18,022 bases of DNA from Phycisphaerales bacterium UBA966 (GTDB lineage: Bacteria > Planctomycetota > Phycisphaerae > Phycisphaerales > SM1A02): NCBI GenBank assembly GCA_002292895.1, contig DBCE01000162.1, positions 1 through 18,022 on the forward strand. The letters are read 5' to 3'. Below the pieces are notes generated by a model. The model saw only the letters and a list, made by a program, of their open reading frames with translations, did no database searches and was not told the origin of the DNA. This document shows, in pieces, positions 7,916-15,190 of this stretch. Made by a program: the position numbers and the translations under genes. Position 1 is the first letter of the stretch, and the number at the start of each line of letters is the position of its first letter.

Positions 7916-8919
7916 TGCTGACCTCCGCGACCGCCGCCGCCACCTGGACGTCCGCTGCCCGTCCCTGTTCCACCGCGTCCGCCACCACTCATGCCTGGAC
8001 CGCCGCGCCCACCACCACTCATTCCTTGAACGCCACCCATGCCCTGACCGCCGCCCGGGCCACGCCCGCCGGTTGCTGGCATGCCACCAGCACCAGTGGG
8101 TGCAAGCGTTCCTGCGCCGCCGCCACCGCCAGCACCTACCGCGCCGCCGGTACCACCAGTACCACCCGCGCCGGCAGCCGTGCCTCCTGCGGGTGTCTCG
8201 GTCGTTGGCTGATCTTCCTCTGGCTCCGGGTCTGGCTTCGGCGCGATCAATCGATCAATGGCAACCACCGTGCGCAGATCAACATCCGGGGTAAGGCTCA
8301 CGCTGTCTGATCCAACAGGGATGCCCGTAGCCGTGACAGTGACGCGCACGAGTTTCGGCACTCCATCAACATCTGAGTCCCACTCGGTGCGCCAGCCGCC
8401 TTCGCCGTCGCTTGCTTCCACAAGGAATCCAACAACGCCGTCAGCGATTGGCTCGGCGAGTCCGCCGCCATCGGGGCGTTCATCGGGAGCCATGTCGCGT
8501 CGGCGCCACAGGGCGGAGCCGAGTTCATCATCCTCAACGCGGTACTGCGTTTCGTATTCGCGACCTTCGCCTTGGTACTCGATGGGATGCAGCGGGCGCA
8601 GCGAAATATTGAACATCAATAAATCGCTTCGTTCATGTCCACCGGTTCGCGAACTGGCTTCGCGCGTTGTCAGCAGGAACCGCGTGTCAAAGAGGTCGTC
8701 AGTGCGAATCATCGCAGCAATATCACGGCGCAATGCTTCGATCGACATGCTGGCACGCTGAAACGCCTCGACGCGCTCGCGCGCGATATTGCGCGTCTTG
8801 CTGAGTTGCGCCAAAGCAAACGTCACGGCCATCAACACCATCGCCGCAATCGTTCCGGCGACTACCAGTTCGATGAGCGTGAATCCAAGCTGTGCATGGC
8901 GCTTATTGCTGCGCTTCAT
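7912..8919 (-). CDS. gspJ: GspJ, minor pseudopilin with a Gly-rich C-terminal tail
   Basis: GspJ is a tip pseudopilin that works with GspI and GspK. From the ATG at 8919 it has 335 residues: a 12-residue leader ending QLG, then FTLIELVVAGTIAAMVLMAV with glutamate at +5. The globular part includes the helix RASMSIEALRRDIAAM and the late strand DVDGVPKLVRVTVTA typical of GspJ. From about residue 227 a Pro/Glu-rich segment runs into a tail of over 80 residues rich in Gly with Met and Arg. The 8919 start has GAGG six bases upstream; a TTG at 8937 is an alternative with GGAG seven bases upstream. The gene overlaps the gspI end by 17 bases, and its stop overlaps the gspK start. Confidence 0.92.
   Translation of the reverse strand: MKRSNKRHAQLGFTLIELVVAGTIAAMVLMAVTFALAQLSKTRNIARERVEAFQRASMSIEALRRDIAAMIRTDDLFDTRFLLTTREASSRTGGHERSDLLMFNISLRPLHPIEYQGEGREYETQYRVEDDELGSALWRRRDMAPDERPDGGGLAEPIADGVVGFLVEASDGEGGWRTEWDSDVDGVPKLVRVTVTATGIPVGSDSVSLTPDVDLRTVVAIDRLIAPKPDPEPEEDQPTTETPAGGTAAGAGGTGGTGGAVGAGGGGGAGTLAPTGAGGMPATGGRGPGGGQGMGGVQGMSGGGRGGPGMSGGGRGGTGTGSGRPGGGGGRGGQQ
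7915..8241 (-). repeat. Gly-rich tail with near-repeats at the 3' end of gspJ
   Basis: The last 109 codons begin with a PDPEPEED-type acidic stretch and continue as glycine-rich sequence. Near the end there are tandem near-copies of a unit of about 10 residues (GMSGGGRGGP then GMSGGGRGGT). No folded domain is apparent. Confidence 0.8.
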
Positions 8920-9376
8920 AGCGTGCCTCACGATCAATTGGAGTCTCCGGCGTTCGAACCGGATCTTCCGTGTTCTCCGGGCGCGGCGCCATCAGCGTGT
9001 CCACTCGATACTCCAAATTGCGATCGTCGCGCGCAATGGCCATCACTGAATACGGATCGCCAAGCCCATGCTTCTGGATATCAAGTTGCCACTGCCACTT
9101 GTCGAACGGCGCATCGAATGCACCATCCGATGCGCGCGACAGTTGCCACTCCACCACGCCAACCGCAAGTACTTCATTCAGCAAACCGTCCAAGAGTTGC
9201 GCAGCTACCAATTCGCGTTCCGAGCGCTGTTGCATAGCAAGCGATCGTTCGGCGATGGAAATCACCGCTGCCAAACCGATACCAAGAATGACACCACCGA
9301 TGATGACATCAATGAGCGCCCAGCCACTACGCGCAGTACGCAAGCGTCGCACGGATGACAGGCGTTGCATCACCAT
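8903..9376 (-). CDS. gspI: GspI, minor pseudopilin
   Basis: GspI nucleates the pseudopilus tip complex. The 157-residue product has a basic leader ending RSG, then WALIDVIIGGVILGIGLAAVI, and the family-typical helix with ELVAAQLLDGLLNEVL. A short beta domain (VEWQLS, WQWQLDIQ, EYRVDTLM) follows. Aspartate replaces the usual +5 glutamate, and tryptophan replaces phenylalanine at +1. The tail (about 130-157) is charged and probably disordered. Translation may start at 9376 or at the nearby ATG 9370, which shares a base with the gspH stop (TGATG). It overlaps gspH upstream and gspJ downstream, so the three are probably translationally coupled. Confidence 0.88.
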   Translation of the reverse strand: MVMQRLSSVRRLRTARSGWALIDVIIGGVILGIGLAAVISIAERSLAMQQRSERELVAAQLLDGLLNEVLAVGVVEWQLSRASDGAFDAPFDKWQWQLDIQKHGLGDPYSVMAIARDDRNLEYRVDTLMAPRPENTEDPVRTPETPIDREARYEAQQ

Positions 9377-9969
9377 GGCTCAAAGTCCCGTCCCGCGCGG
9401 CTGAGGTCGATCGGCTCACGCGCAAACGGCGCGGGCTTGTCGGCATCAACGCGCACAACGCTTGGTGATCCTTGTGGCAGGGCGACGGTGGAATCAACAC
9501 CCATTCCAACAATGCGAATGGCAATCTTGGGGCGTTCGCCGCCAGGGACACTGGCGATGGTCCATTCGGTTGGATCAACGCGTTGATCGTTATTCTGAAT
9601 CTCCACCAATTCCACGCCCAGTGGCAGGCTGACTGGGGCTGCAAATCGGTCGGGTCGCCATGCAGGAATGGCTTCCGGATCCTCTGGATCACTGTCCATC
9701 ACCAGCAAATGAATGCGACCATCATTGCCGTCGCGCCACAGCGCCACTTGTTGTGCACTGAGGGATTGTCGATACGCAAAGAGCCGCAAGAGTTCGGCAA
9801 CTTGATCGACCGCGTTGTCCGCTTCTTGCCGAGCAGTGCCAGTGAATTTTGGCACGATGGCTGCTGCTGCAATGCCCAAGACCACCACCACCACAATCAA
9901 CTCGATGAGCGTGAACGCTCGCCGCGTAGCGACTGGGTGTGCGGAGTGGATGGTGCGTGCGTGGGGCAT
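9370..9969 (-). CDS. gspH: GspH-like minor pseudopilin
   Basis: This is a type II pseudopilin of about 199 residues from the ATG at 9969. A GTG at 9981 would add four residues, and neither start has a clear ribosome site. The leader ends ATRRA, followed by FTLIELIVVVVVLGIAAAAIVPKF, so alanine rather than glycine precedes the prepilin peptidase cut. The globular part is rich in beta strands (VALWRDGNDGRIHLLVMDSD, PKIAIRIVGMG). It is called GspH because it lies between gspG and gspI and has a GspH/FimT-like size. The sequence of the globular domain alone would not decide it. Confidence 0.8.
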   Translation of the reverse strand: MPHARTIHSAHPVATRRAFTLIELIVVVVVLGIAAAAIVPKFTGTARQEADNAVDQVAELLRLFAYRQSLSAQQVALWRDGNDGRIHLLVMDSDPEDPEAIPAWRPDRFAAPVSLPLGVELVEIQNNDQRVDPTEWTIASVPGGERPKIAIRIVGMGVDSTVALPQGSPSVVRVDADKPAPFAREPIDLSRAGRDFEPW

Positions 9970-9992
9970 GAAAGTAGGCACGCTGGCGCGTG

Positions 9993-10427
9993 TCAGTTGC
10001 GCTTGTCGCCCGCTACGACATCCGCACCTTCGCCTTCGCCGCCCGCTTGGCCATCGGCGCCGAAGCTGTAGACGTCAAAGTCCAGGTTGATTTCGCCGGG
10101 GATACGGATCTGGTACGGGTTGTTCCAGGGGTCCATGATTTGGTTCTTGTTGAGCAGCGCGCCGTCGCCTTCGGTGAGTTCGACCAGTTCAAAGTCACTG
10201 GGCAGGGTGCTCATTCCTTTGGCGGTCATGTACATGCGCACTTGGTTGGAAATGGTTTCAGCGTCAGCCCGTGCGGTCTTGCCTTTGGTAAAGCCGATCC
10301 ATTGCGAGACTCGCGGCACCACCAACGCGGCCAAGATGGCCATGATGGTGACGGCAACGATCAACTCGACCAGCGAGAAGGCTCGGCGTGCGTGGCGGGC
10401 AGGGCGGCGGAAGCGGTCGGTTCGCAT
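9993..10427 (-). CDS. gspG: GspG, major pseudopilin
   Basis: GspG polymerises into the pseudopilus that drives secretion. From the ATG at 10427 it has 144 residues, the usual size. A basic leader ends HARRA, then FSLVELIVAVTIMAILAALVVPRV. The C-terminal part keeps the family hallmark DPWNNPYQIRIPGE, then DFDVYSFGADGQAGGEGEGADV, the calcium-binding region of GspG. An upstream in-frame ATG at 10517 would give a 46-residue leader and place a hairpin inside the coding region, so the downstream ATG is preferred. The gene is separated from gspF by 135 bases, unusual in this operon and consistent with separate control of the most abundant subunit. Confidence 0.95.
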   Translation of the reverse strand: MRTDRFRRPARHARRAFSLVELIVAVTIMAILAALVVPRVSQWIGFTKGKTARADAETISNQVRMYMTAKGMSTLPSDFELVELTEGDGALLNKNQIMDPWNNPYQIRIPGEINLDFDVYSFGADGQAGGEGEGADVVAGDKRN

Positions 10428-10477
10428 GGGTTTCAATGAATTCGTGTCAGAGGTAGAGGAGAGGCTCACGGCTACGT

Positions 10478-10500
10478 GTTGTACGCATTGAACGCACAAC
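10478..10500 (-). promoter_or_regulatory. Candidate RNA hairpin in the gspF-gspG gap
   Basis: On the minus-strand transcript GUUGUGCG and CGUACAAC can pair over eight positions (one G-U) around a seven-base loop, about 51 bases before the gspG ATG. No uridine run follows, so it is not a classical terminator. It could mark a processing or stabilising site that raises gspG expression, or be chance. Confidence 0.35.
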
Positions 10501-10562
10501 TCGGTCCGATCTGACATCGTCCATCCCGGTGAATCTAAGTAAAGTCCAATAACTATTTTCCG

Positions 10563-11861
10563 TCAGCCGCCGAGGGCCTTTTGCATCTCCATCAAGGGGA
10601 GCAAGATGCCAGCAAGGACGAACGCCGCAATCATTGCCATCAGCACCATCAGGACGGGCGGCAACAGCTTGGTGAACAGTTTCAGGGAGGTGTTCACTTG
10701 GCGGTCAAACGCCGTGGCTGCGTGCAGGAGCATCGGTTCGAGCCGTCCGGACCGTTCGCCGATGTTCACAATCTGCACCAGGAGCGGCGGAAAGAACCCG
10801 CACTTCTCAAGGGGTTCCGCCAGCGATTGACCGGTGGTGACTTTTTCCTGCACGCCGTCGATGGCGTCCATGAGCACGGTGTTGCCGAGCGTGTCGCGCA
10901 CGATGTTCAGGGCGCTCAGAATCGGAAGGCCTGCGGAAACCAACGTTCCCAGGGTGCGCGTGAAGCGCGCGACCGCAATGTCTCGCACTAGGTTCCCAAC
11001 GATCGGGGTCTTGAGGAGCAGCAGGTCAATCTTGCGCCGGTTCTTGGGGCCTTCCATCCAGCGGCGGAAGCCAACTACGCCCGCCACTGTCAGAACCAGC
11101 ACCAGCCACCACCACGCGTACATAAAGTCTGCGAAGCCCATCAGCACCTTGGTGGGGAAGGGCAATGTCACTCCCGGCTGACCGATGATGGGCGCCATCA
11201 ATCGTGGCAACAGGAACGTCACCGCAATGATGATGCTCACGCCAATCATGCATGCCACAATCAGCGGATAAATAGTTGCGCCAACCAGTTCGCGGCGCAG
11301 TTCCACGGAGCGGTCCAAGAGATCAGCAAGCTGGTGCATGACTTCACTCATGCGCCCGGAAGCGTCGGATGCGCGCACCATGCCGATGATCATGTCATCA
11401 AAGGGCAAGCCATACTCTTCCATCGCTTCATGCAGCGGACGGCCAGATTCCACGCGTTCGATGATGAAATCCAGAATCACCGGTTGCGCCTTGCCGCTGG
11501 CTTGGCGGCGCACGGTCTTGAGCGCATTCAGAAGTGGAAGTCCCGCCTCAATCGCGGTGGCCAGTTCGCGAATGATGTTTGCAAGCTCGGTGCGCTTGAG
11601 AGTTGGTCGACCGGAACCAGTACGGAACAGACCTTTGACATAGGCAATCGGATCAGTCCCGGAAGCCCCCGCTTCGCCCGGTGCAGCGCGTTGCGCGAAC
11701 GATGGTTTCTGGATGACGTCAGTATCCGAAGCCTCAAGTTGCATTGGCAACAAGCCCTGCCCTTGCAGCAATCGCATAGCGGTCGCTCGATCCGGAGCCA
11801 TGATCACGCCACTTGCGATCGCGCCTCCGCTGTCCATGGATTGATGTCGATATGACGGCAT
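10563..11861 (-). CDS. gspF: GspF, T2SS inner-membrane platform protein
   Basis: GspF is the polytopic platform protein that couples GspE to pseudopilus assembly. The 432-residue product has a short N-terminal domain, then two copies of the T2SSF helical domain (about 92-220 and 296-420). Membrane helices lie near 197-219, 244-265 and 400-422. Conserved features include ELATAIEAGLPLLNAL, SGRMSEVM and FTRTLGTLVSAGLPILSAL, and IGERSGRLEPML before the last helix. Length and layout are normal for the family. It begins 20 bases after the gspE stop without a clear Shine-Dalgarno sequence. The only departure is a linker rich in Gly, Ala and Ser near 55-85. Confidence 0.96.
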   Translation of the reverse strand: MPSYRHQSMDSGGAIASGVIMAPDRATAMRLLQGQGLLPMQLEASDTDVIQKPSFAQRAAPGEAGASGTDPIAYVKGLFRTGSGRPTLKRTELANIIRELATAIEAGLPLLNALKTVRRQASGKAQPVILDFIIERVESGRPLHEAMEEYGLPFDDMIIGMVRASDASGRMSEVMHQLADLLDRSVELRRELVGATIYPLIVACMIGVSIIIAVTFLLPRLMAPIIGQPGVTLPFPTKVLMGFADFMYAWWWLVLVLTVAGVVGFRRWMEGPKNRRKIDLLLLKTPIVGNLVRDIAVARFTRTLGTLVSAGLPILSALNIVRDTLGNTVLMDAIDGVQEKVTTGQSLAEPLEKCGFFPPLLVQIVNIGERSGRLEPMLLHAATAFDRQVNTSLKLFTKLLPPVLMVLMAMIAAFVLAGILLPLMEMQKALGG

Positions 11862-11881
11862 GAGTGGGTGGTGCCGACGCG

Positions 11882-13519
11882 TTACGCGTCGTCAATGTCC
11901 TGAGTGGCGCGGAGCACTTCATCGATCGTGGTGAGCCCTGCAGCGGCCTTTGCCATGCCGTCAAAGCGCATGGGTTGGAAGTCAGTACCAACCATGCCAC
12001 GCAGGTCGAGTGCTGGTTTGTTCTTACTGATTCCTTCGCGAAGTCGCGCATTGATTCGCGCAATCTCATAGAAGCCCATTCGTCCGCGGAAGCCAGAGCC
12101 GTTGCACTTCTCGCAGCCCTTGCCAACCGCAACACCGTTCACGAACAGATCGCGCTCTTCAGGCGAGATGCGAGCGGCTGTCTCTTCAGTCATCGGCAGG
12201 CGCACGGTGCATTCGCGGCACAGTCTTCGGCCCAGGCGTTGCGCGAGCAATCCTTCAAGCACGCTGGCGATCAGGAACGGCTCAGCGCCCATGTCCACCA
12301 GTCGTCCCACCGATGAGATGGAATCGTTGGTGTGCAGCGTTGAGAAGAGCAAGTGACCCGTGAGTGCCGAACGGATGGCAATGTCCACGGTTTCATTGTC
12401 GCGCACTTCGCCCACAAAGATGACGTCTGGGTCTTGACGGAGGATGGCGCGCAAGCCAGTTGCAAAGGTGAGTCCACGCTTTGGGTTCACCGGGATCTGG
12501 TTGATTCCATTGAGTTCATACTCAACCGGATCTTCGATCGTGATGATCTTCTTGCGCGGGTCGTACAACTTGTTGAGGCACGCGTACAGCGTGGTGGTCT
12601 TGCCACTTCCGGTCGGTCCGGTGACGAGCACCATTCCGTGCGGCTTCTGAATCATGCGATCCATGATTTCCCGCATTTGGTCGCGCATGCCCAGGCTGAT
12701 CAAATCGAGCGGCAGCGAACTCTTATCCAAAATACGCATGACCACGCTCTCGCCGTACACGGTGGGAACGGTGCTGACGCGGATGTCAACTTTGCGGCCT
12801 TCAAAGCGCAGCGTGATGTGGCCATCCTGTGGCACATAGCGCTCAGCGATGTTCATATTGGCCATGATCTTGACGCGGCCAAGCAGCGCGGGCTGCAAGT
12901 GTTTCGGCGGCGATGGCTGCTCGATGAGCACGCCGTCGATGCGGTACTTGACCTTGAGTTCCGTTTCAAACGGCTCAATGTGAATGTCGGAAGTGCGATT
13001 CTGAATCGCTTCAAGAATGATCAGGTTGACCAGGTTGATGAGCGTTGGCTGCTCCGCCATCCGGTGCACATCATCCGCCTCAATAGCATCAAGGTTGTGA
13101 TCAACCTCGCCGCCGCCAACGCCGCTGTCTTCGGCAAGGCTTTCGGCCATGCGTGCCGCCGTGGTTCCATACACGGCACGCATCAATTCACTAAACAGAC
13201 CGCCATCAAGGCCAATGCGTGAAACCGGCATGCGCGCGTGCGCTGCAGTTTCATCAACGGCAGCGATATCGAGCGGGTCGATCATCGCCACGAACAATTT
13301 GCCACGTTCAACGCGCAGCGGCACAACCCGCAGACGCACCGCGACGTCCGGTGGAATCCGCGCCGACGCGTCGTCGGTGGATTCTGGAACAGCCTCGGCC
13401 CATTCAATGCCGAACAACTTGCATCGATCACGCAGCGATGCATCGCCACCAATGGATGCGAAAGCCGCGGCATCAAGGCCGGCGGCTGGAAGTGGAATGC
13501 CTTGGACGTCGTGATCCAT
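11882..13519 (-). CDS. gspE: GspE, T2SS assembly ATPase
   Basis: GspE is the cytoplasmic hexameric ATPase that powers pseudopilus extension. In 545 residues it has an N-terminal GspE/MshE-type domain (about 1-120), the N2E region (about 150-280), Walker A GPTGSGKTTT (301-310), the Asp box with TIEDPVEYE (327-335), Walker B DVIFVGEVRD (365-374), and the His box GHLLFSTLHTND (388-399). Cysteines 434, 437, 469 and 472 form the zinc-binding CM domain typical of GspE and absent from PilT. All catalytic motifs are intact. It starts 11 bases after the stop of the exported protein gene. The N1E part is shorter and more divergent than the core. Confidence 0.97.
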   Translation of the reverse strand: MDHDVQGIPLPAAGLDAAAFASIGGDASLRDRCKLFGIEWAEAVPESTDDASARIPPDVAVRLRVVPLRVERGKLFVAMIDPLDIAAVDETAAHARMPVSRIGLDGGLFSELMRAVYGTTAARMAESLAEDSGVGGGEVDHNLDAIEADDVHRMAEQPTLINLVNLIILEAIQNRTSDIHIEPFETELKVKYRIDGVLIEQPSPPKHLQPALLGRVKIMANMNIAERYVPQDGHITLRFEGRKVDIRVSTVPTVYGESVVMRILDKSSLPLDLISLGMRDQMREIMDRMIQKPHGMVLVTGPTGSGKTTTLYACLNKLYDPRKKIITIEDPVEYELNGINQIPVNPKRGLTFATGLRAILRQDPDVIFVGEVRDNETVDIAIRSALTGHLLFSTLHTNDSISSVGRLVDMGAEPFLIASVLEGLLAQRLGRRLCRECTVRLPMTEETAARISPEERDLFVNGVAVGKGCEKCNGSGFRGRMGFYEIARINARLREGISKNKPALDLRGMVGTDFQPMRFDGMAKAAAGLTTIDEVLRATQDIDDA

Positions 13520-13530
13520 CGATGCTCGAT

Positions 13531-14961
13531 TTACTCTGGTTTCGCTGCGGGTTCGGCCTGGCTCTTGCTGCCCGAGCGCTTGGAGTCGCCGAGGGCACGT
13601 TGATCGCGACCCTTACCAGTTGTTCCTGCAACCGGGGCTTCCGACTCAACGGCCACCTTGGCTGCGCGGCGACCCTTGGGCGTGTCAGGCGAATCGGAGT
13701 CTGGCTTTTGGGCCTCTGCGGATTCGACCTTCACGCCGCCTGGCAGTTCAGCCTTCTGTTCATCGGTCAGAATCGCCAGCAAGCGATCGCGGAACGGCGC
13801 GCCCATGGTCTCGCGTTCAACGCGAGCCTTCACCACTGGATCAGTGGAATTTGCTCCTTGCGGAGTATTGGGAGCGCTGCCCGCTGCGCCCGACTTGCGA
13901 TCGGCTGCTGCTTGCACGCGCTTGCGTGGTGCTTTCGGTTGATCCACGCGCACTGCCTCGTAGATCTTCATGTTGGCCTCTCGGCATGCCGTGCCAAACT
14001 CCGTCATGAGTGCATCAATCTGTGCGGTTTGCTCAGGACTGAGGGATGGCAGCGCGTAGGCCTGCTGCATCAGGATCATCACGGGGTGCGGTCGGAATAC
14101 GTCCGGGTATCCGGCTTCGAGCGCACGCGTGCGGAACTCGTCGCCGCGATCGCCCAGGGCTGCCGCGAGCAATTCGATACCGGCATCGTTGGCGGAACGC
14201 ACACCGATGCGAACCACCATGACTTTATCCTGAATGTCAGCACCACGTTCGTAGTTCATCGAGGTCATGGCGTCGGACAATTCGCGATCCAACACGGCCA
14301 TGCTGGATGTGCGGGTCACCAACGCTTCGTCGAGCATCAATTCATATGCGGCAAGTGGTTGCTTGACAGCATCTTGTTCGGCTGGAGTCAATTGCATGCG
14401 CGTCAGTACGGCAAAGAGATCAACGCTCTCGCCGGAAAGGTCGCCGTCCGGGAGCAATCGCTCGCGACGCAGCGCGCGTTCAAAACTCGGCCACCGTTCA
14501 AGCTGCTGCGGACCCAACTGGCTCTTGAGGTCGGACATGAACTTGTCCAGCATCTGCGCCTTCTCGGTGCGCCATGAATTGAGTGGCGCCATGATCTTCT
14601 CAAGGACTGCGTCGCCGCCATTTGACTTGGCAATTTTCCCCGCGTCCTCCGATGCCACTTTCATGCGGTCCTTGAGTGCTTCAACTCCGGTGTTGAAGTT
14701 GGACATGTAATCCTGAAGCAGTGCTTCCACAATCGGTCGTTGCCACTCTTCAAGGCCCAGCGAACTGGTCATCAGCGTCACATCGCGCTGCATGATGTCG
14801 GGCTGGAATGCCTGGGCGAAACCCCCTCGACCACCGAACTGTGCAGATGCCGGCGATGTTGCGACCCCTGCAAGGGTCACCATGGCGATGGCTGCAAACA
14901 GCGCGCGAAGCCGAGGTGCGATGTGGTCAAGACGGGCGATGCGGGATGGTGTGAGTGGCAT
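13531..14961 (-). CDS. Exported helical protein of unknown function, first gene of the T2SS operon
   Basis: I do not recognise this 476-residue protein. It has a clear signal peptide (about 1-40, ending SPASA before QFGG). The mature part is helical, with several LTxxQ-like turns followed by long helices: LGLEEW near 68, LGPQQ near 149, LTPAEQ near 191, LSPEQ near 307 and LTDEQ near 398. This loosely resembles periplasmic Spy/CpxP-type proteins but is much longer. The tail from about 410 is rich in Lys, Ser, Glu and Ala and probably disordered. The start at 14961 is preferred over a longer frame because CGGAGA precedes it by a good distance and it gives a proper signal peptide. Cotranscription with gspE suggests a periplasmic role in secretion, or a secreted substrate or chaperone. 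Confidence 0.72.
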   Translation of the reverse strand: MPLTPSRIARLDHIAPRLRALFAAIAMVTLAGVATSPASAQFGGRGGFAQAFQPDIMQRDVTLMTSSLGLEEWQRPIVEALLQDYMSNFNTGVEALKDRMKVASEDAGKIAKSNGGDAVLEKIMAPLNSWRTEKAQMLDKFMSDLKSQLGPQQLERWPSFERALRRERLLPDGDLSGESVDLFAVLTRMQLTPAEQDAVKQPLAAYELMLDEALVTRTSSMAVLDRELSDAMTSMNYERGADIQDKVMVVRIGVRSANDAGIELLAAALGDRGDEFRTRALEAGYPDVFRPHPVMILMQQAYALPSLSPEQTAQIDALMTEFGTACREANMKIYEAVRVDQPKAPRKRVQAAADRKSGAAGSAPNTPQGANSTDPVVKARVERETMGAPFRDRLLAILTDEQKAELPGGVKVESAEAQKPDSDSPDTPKGRRAAKVAVESEAPVAGTTGKGRDQRALGDSKRSGSKSQAEPAAKPE

Positions 14962-15089
14962 GATCTGGTCTCCGAGAAGTCGGGAGGTGGAATTGTCGCA
15001 GGAAGCGTGGATCGTGGCGGATGAGGAACGCACGAGTCGGCGCCGTATCGCATCGGATCGGCGCGGTCCGTTGCAGTCATCACACGACT

Positions 15090-15117
15090 TTTATGATTTG
15101 CGACTGATAACCAACAA
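15090..15117 (-). promoter_or_regulatory. Candidate promoter for the T2SS operon
   Basis: In the 229-base gap 14962-15190, the only AT-rich patch holds TTGTTG (15117-15112) and CATAAA (15095-15090) on the minus strand, 16 bases apart. This would give a leader of roughly 120 bases before the first gene. Match to the sigma-70 consensus is only fair (three and four of six), so this is a weak call. Nothing else is visible in the gap except a tight 12-base palindrome (15131-15142). Confidence 0.3.
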
Positions 15118-15190
15118 CGGACGCTTGCTGGCGCGGCCGCGCGAGGTTCGCCGACCGTGTTTCAGTCCTTCAGCACCGGCTGCGGGTCAT

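Noticed and set aside
6671..8241. Gly-codon repeats in gspK and gspJ as a CRISPR-like or satellite array
   Set aside because: The units are irregular, stay in frame and encode Gly/Ser protein linkers; there are no conserved repeat-spacer units.
13219..14577. Plus-strand open frame of 452 codons opposite the exported protein gene and the gspE start
   Set aside because: It spans two well-supported minus-strand genes, has no recognisable domain, and is rich in Cys, His and Arg like other shadow frames.
15131..15142. Perfect palindrome GCGCGGCCGCGC upstream of the T2SS operon as an operator
   Set aside because: It is a short GC-only palindrome with no spacer, easily expected by chance in GC-rich DNA.
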